Of a stretch of DNA of 23,498 nt, positions 22,280 through 23,498 are shown one piece after another. The notes beneath the pieces are model-generated. The model saw only the letters and a list, made by a program, of their open reading frames with translations. It was not told the DNA's origin and searched no databases. The position numbers and the translations under genes were made by a program. Source of the DNA: DAISJM01 sp036821485 (GTDB lineage Bacteria; Verrucomicrobiota; Kiritimatiellia; CAIQIC01; JAGNIJ01); contig DAISJM010000050.1 in the NCBI GenBank assembly GCA_036821485.1, positions 1 to 23,498 on the forward strand, given 5' to 3'. Position 1 is the stretch's first letter; each line of letters starts with the position of its first letter.

Positions 22280-22927
22280 GCTTTCCTCTTTGTAGAACTT
22301 TGAACCGGGACAACGAACATAGGTCGTGAATCCGCCGGCCCCTTGGACTTCAATCGTGTTTGCGTCAACGATTCTGTAATTCGGGTCATTTGTGAGTAGT
22401 GTGTGTGGTCGATACTTTCCTGGCATAAATCCGCCGCCGGGCCCCGAGAAGGACACTGAGTAGAGGCCATCTTCGGCCTTTTCGATCGCGAGTCCGAAAT
22501 TGTTTCCACAGTCGCCCTTCCAGAAGCCGATATACGGATAGGCGTCATCCGCTTGGATGATACTCTCGATGTTGTAGCTATTTCTTTCGCGGTCGTTGCG
22601 ATCTTCCGAGAAGGCGCTGTATGTCACATATGCTGTTACAGAGATGCACGCAATCACGTAGACCCTGGCGCACCATGCCCATACTTTGATGCCTGCATGC
22701 TTTCCCGCGCTTCGCCAAATCGCCACAAGAATGTAAACCGTGTAGACAACCGATATCGCGATTCCACCAAGCGCGAATACTACGATGCTGGGCTTCCACA
22801 GTCGGACAAAGAAGACTTGCATCAGTGCAGATGCGATGCTGAACAGAACCGGGACAACAATTCCAAAGATCCAGAAGGTCTTCCACAGTTTGACTTCGCC
22901 ACGCCAGAGTTGCGCAATTCTCTTCAT
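22268..22927 (-). CDS. Membrane protein with extracytoplasmic C-terminal domain (cassette gene)
   Basis: A 219-residue protein with three or four membrane helices in the first 115 residues (FWIFGIVVPVLFSIASALMQVFF, IVVFALGGIAISVVYTVYILVAIW, VWAWCARVYVIACISVTAYVTY). A soluble domain of about 100 residues follows: YPYIGFWKGDCGNNFGLAIEKA, YSVSFSGPGGGFMPGKYRPHTLL and GFTTYVRCPGSKF, with two Cys that could form a disulfide. The family is not known to me. Its DNA looks less GC-rich than the BMC region. The ATG at 22927 was preferred over a TTG at 22942 that lies in the attC-like core. Its stop lies in R'' of site F. Confidence 0.75.
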   Translation of the reverse strand: MKRIAQLWRGEVKLWKTFWIFGIVVPVLFSIASALMQVFFVRLWKPSIVVFALGGIAISVVYTVYILVAIWRSAGKHAGIKVWAWCARVYVIACISVTAYVTYSAFSEDRNDRERNSYNIESIIQADDAYPYIGFWKGDCGNNFGLAIEKAEDGLYSVSFSGPGGGFMPGKYRPHTLLTNDPNYRIVDANTIEVQGAGGFTTYVRCPGSKFYKEESIQP

Positions 22928-22936
22928 TGATTCTGC

Positions 22937-23008
22937 ATCCAACGTTACGGTTGAGCGGACGGCTGGACCGTCCGCGGGACAGCCGTACGCTCCAACCGCT
23001 GGTTGGGG
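22937..23008 (-). repeat. attC-like site G
   Basis: On the minus strand R'' is CCCCAAC (23008-23002) and R' is GTTGGAT (22943-22937, a full match to GTTRRRY). The arms CAGCGGTTGGAGCG and CGCTCAACCGTAAC pair, and GTACGGCTGTCCCGCGGACGG folds with CCGTCC at the tip. It follows the 140-residue gene by 3 bp. Confidence 0.8.
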
Positions 23009-23011
23009 CTC

Positions 23012-23434
23012 CTATTCCGTTGCTGATTCATAAATCGAATGAAGGTAGCCATTCTTGAAGTCGAACAGAAGGGCATGTGACTTGCCATCGCGCTTGCCTA
23101 TGTTGTAGCGAAGCCACTGGCCGTGTTTCCGGCCGTCAGGCCTCCCGAGAAGATTCTCGACATCGTCTTCCGTCATCAGCCATTTGGGATCGAGTTCCTT
23201 TGTCAGGGATATGCCTGGGGCGAGATCTCTGTCGAGTATTTCGGCTTCTTCAAATCTGTTCGTCCCCGATCTGCTGGAGAATTCGCGAGCAGCCTCGAGG
23301 GTGTTGGACGCGAGTAGGTCGGGTGTAAATCGTGGTATATCGGATTTCTTTGGCCAATTGGTTGAGTTCGTGGCGGCGCTCGCGGTAAGAGCGAGCGCCA
23401 GCACTGTGATCAGCGTTGTACGTGCCCATATCAT
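23012..23434 (-). CDS. Exported small hypothetical protein (cassette gene)
   Basis: A 140-residue protein with a signal peptide (MIWARTTLITVLALALTASAA, cleavage before TNSTNW). The C-terminal half, WLMTEDDVENLLGRPDGRKHGQWLRYNIG...ALLFDFKNGYL (about 86-132), has the look of a BamE/SmpA-like small domain, in which a helix 'ee V..LLG.P' is followed by strands. That is a fold-level guess, not a family assignment. G-rich sequence from the attC-like core (GTTGGGGCAGCAGA) is the only possible ribosome-binding site. It is the rightmost complete cassette of the window. Confidence 0.75.
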   Translation of the reverse strand: MIWARTTLITVLALALTASAATNSTNWPKKSDIPRFTPDLLASNTLEAAREFSSRSGTNRFEEAEILDRDLAPGISLTKELDPKWLMTEDDVENLLGRPDGRKHGQWLRYNIGKRDGKSHALLFDFKNGYLHSIYESATE

Positions 23435-23441
23435 TCTGCTG

Positions 23442-23498
23442 CCCCAACGTCAGCCGTGAGGCTGAGAGAACCCGGCCGCGGGTTCTCGATAGCCTCAA
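23442..23498 (-). repeat. attC-like site H, cut by the window edge
   Basis: Only the R' side is inside the window: minus-strand R' is GTTGGGG (23448-23442), preceded by GGCTGAC. The inner hairpin is nearly identical to that of site E, with one base pair changed on both arms (G-C to A-T, 23470 and 23483). The R'' end and the gene it belongs to lie beyond 23498. Confidence 0.75.

Larger units (their letters stand above)
19985..23498 (-). mobile_element. Integron-type gene-cassette array (no integrase in window)
   Basis: Six small minus-strand genes are each followed by a 60-70 bp imperfect inverted repeat with AAC/GTT cores, the layout of attC-flanked gene cassettes. Start codons lie 8-11 nt from the R' core in six of seven cases and stops lie next to or inside the R'' core. 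In four successive cassettes the R'' 7-mer is the exact reverse complement of the R' 7-mer where that cassette begins (GTTGGGG/CCCCAAC, GTTGGAT/ATCCAAC, GTTGGCG/CGCCAAC, GTTGGCC/GGCCAAC), as expected if each cassette once circularised. The gene direction puts attI and the integrase to the right of the window, if they exist. Without one this would be an attC cluster lacking an integrase. Confidence 0.8.

Noticed and set aside
19985..23498. Repeats as a CRISPR array or REP/BIME elements
   Set aside because: Spacing is gene-length and irregular, every interval holds a coding frame in the same direction, and the paired cores obey the attC rule instead.

Overview
The window looks like chromosomal DNA from a GC-rich, Gram-negative bacterium, most likely of the PVC superphylum (Kiritimatiellota, Verrucomicrobiota, Lentisphaerota or a relative). 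This is an inference from three things: a sugar-phosphate type bacterial microcompartment (BMC), a secreted protein with the 'YVLQRNTNL...WTNV...YYRAV' tail common in those phyla, and a polysaccharide-hydrolase-like lipoprotein beside a sulfotransferase. Almost every gene is on the minus strand, so the text below reads right to left.

Region 1 (205-6776) is a compact BMC operon. In transcription order it holds an RpiB-DERA fusion enzyme, a permuted double-domain trimer shell protein, a hexamer shell protein (BMC-H), a pentamer vertex protein (BMC-P), a CoA-acylating aldehyde dehydrogenase, a second tandem-domain trimer protein, two more BMC-P proteins and phosphopentomutase (DeoB). The implied route is (deoxy)ribose-1-phosphate to (deoxy)ribose-5-phosphate (DeoB), then cleavage of deoxyribose-5-phosphate by DERA to glyceraldehyde-3-phosphate and acetaldehyde, then acetaldehyde to acetyl-CoA inside the shell. 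The RpiB half would interconvert a pentose-5-phosphate and its ketose. A good sigma70-type promoter precedes the fusion gene. A strong intrinsic terminator just after BMC-H could raise hexamer output over downstream genes. A separate leftward promoter overlapped by a perfect 16-bp palindrome lies beyond deoB.

Region 2 (6855-18901) holds ordinary chromosomal genes: a PpiD/SurA-like membrane-anchored foldase, a DUF302 protein, a secreted dual-specificity-type phosphatase, a beta-carbonic anhydrase, a methyltransferase, an ankyrin/HEAT-repeat exported protein, a secreted CBM9-like protein, a divergent hydrolase-like lipoprotein, a sulfotransferase, a 43-residue membrane protein, a Tsr3/DUF367-like gene that appears frameshifted, and an RDD membrane protein.

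Region 3 (about 18956-23498) is best explained as an integron gene-cassette array. Small minus-strand genes alternate with 60-70 bp imperfect inverted repeats that behave like attC sites. The outer 7-mers obey the cassette rule: the R'' of a cassette is the exact reverse complement of the R' at which that same cassette begins. This holds for four successive cassettes. No integrase is visible; by gene direction it would lie to the right of the window. Most cassette products are predicted to be exported or membrane proteins of unknown function.
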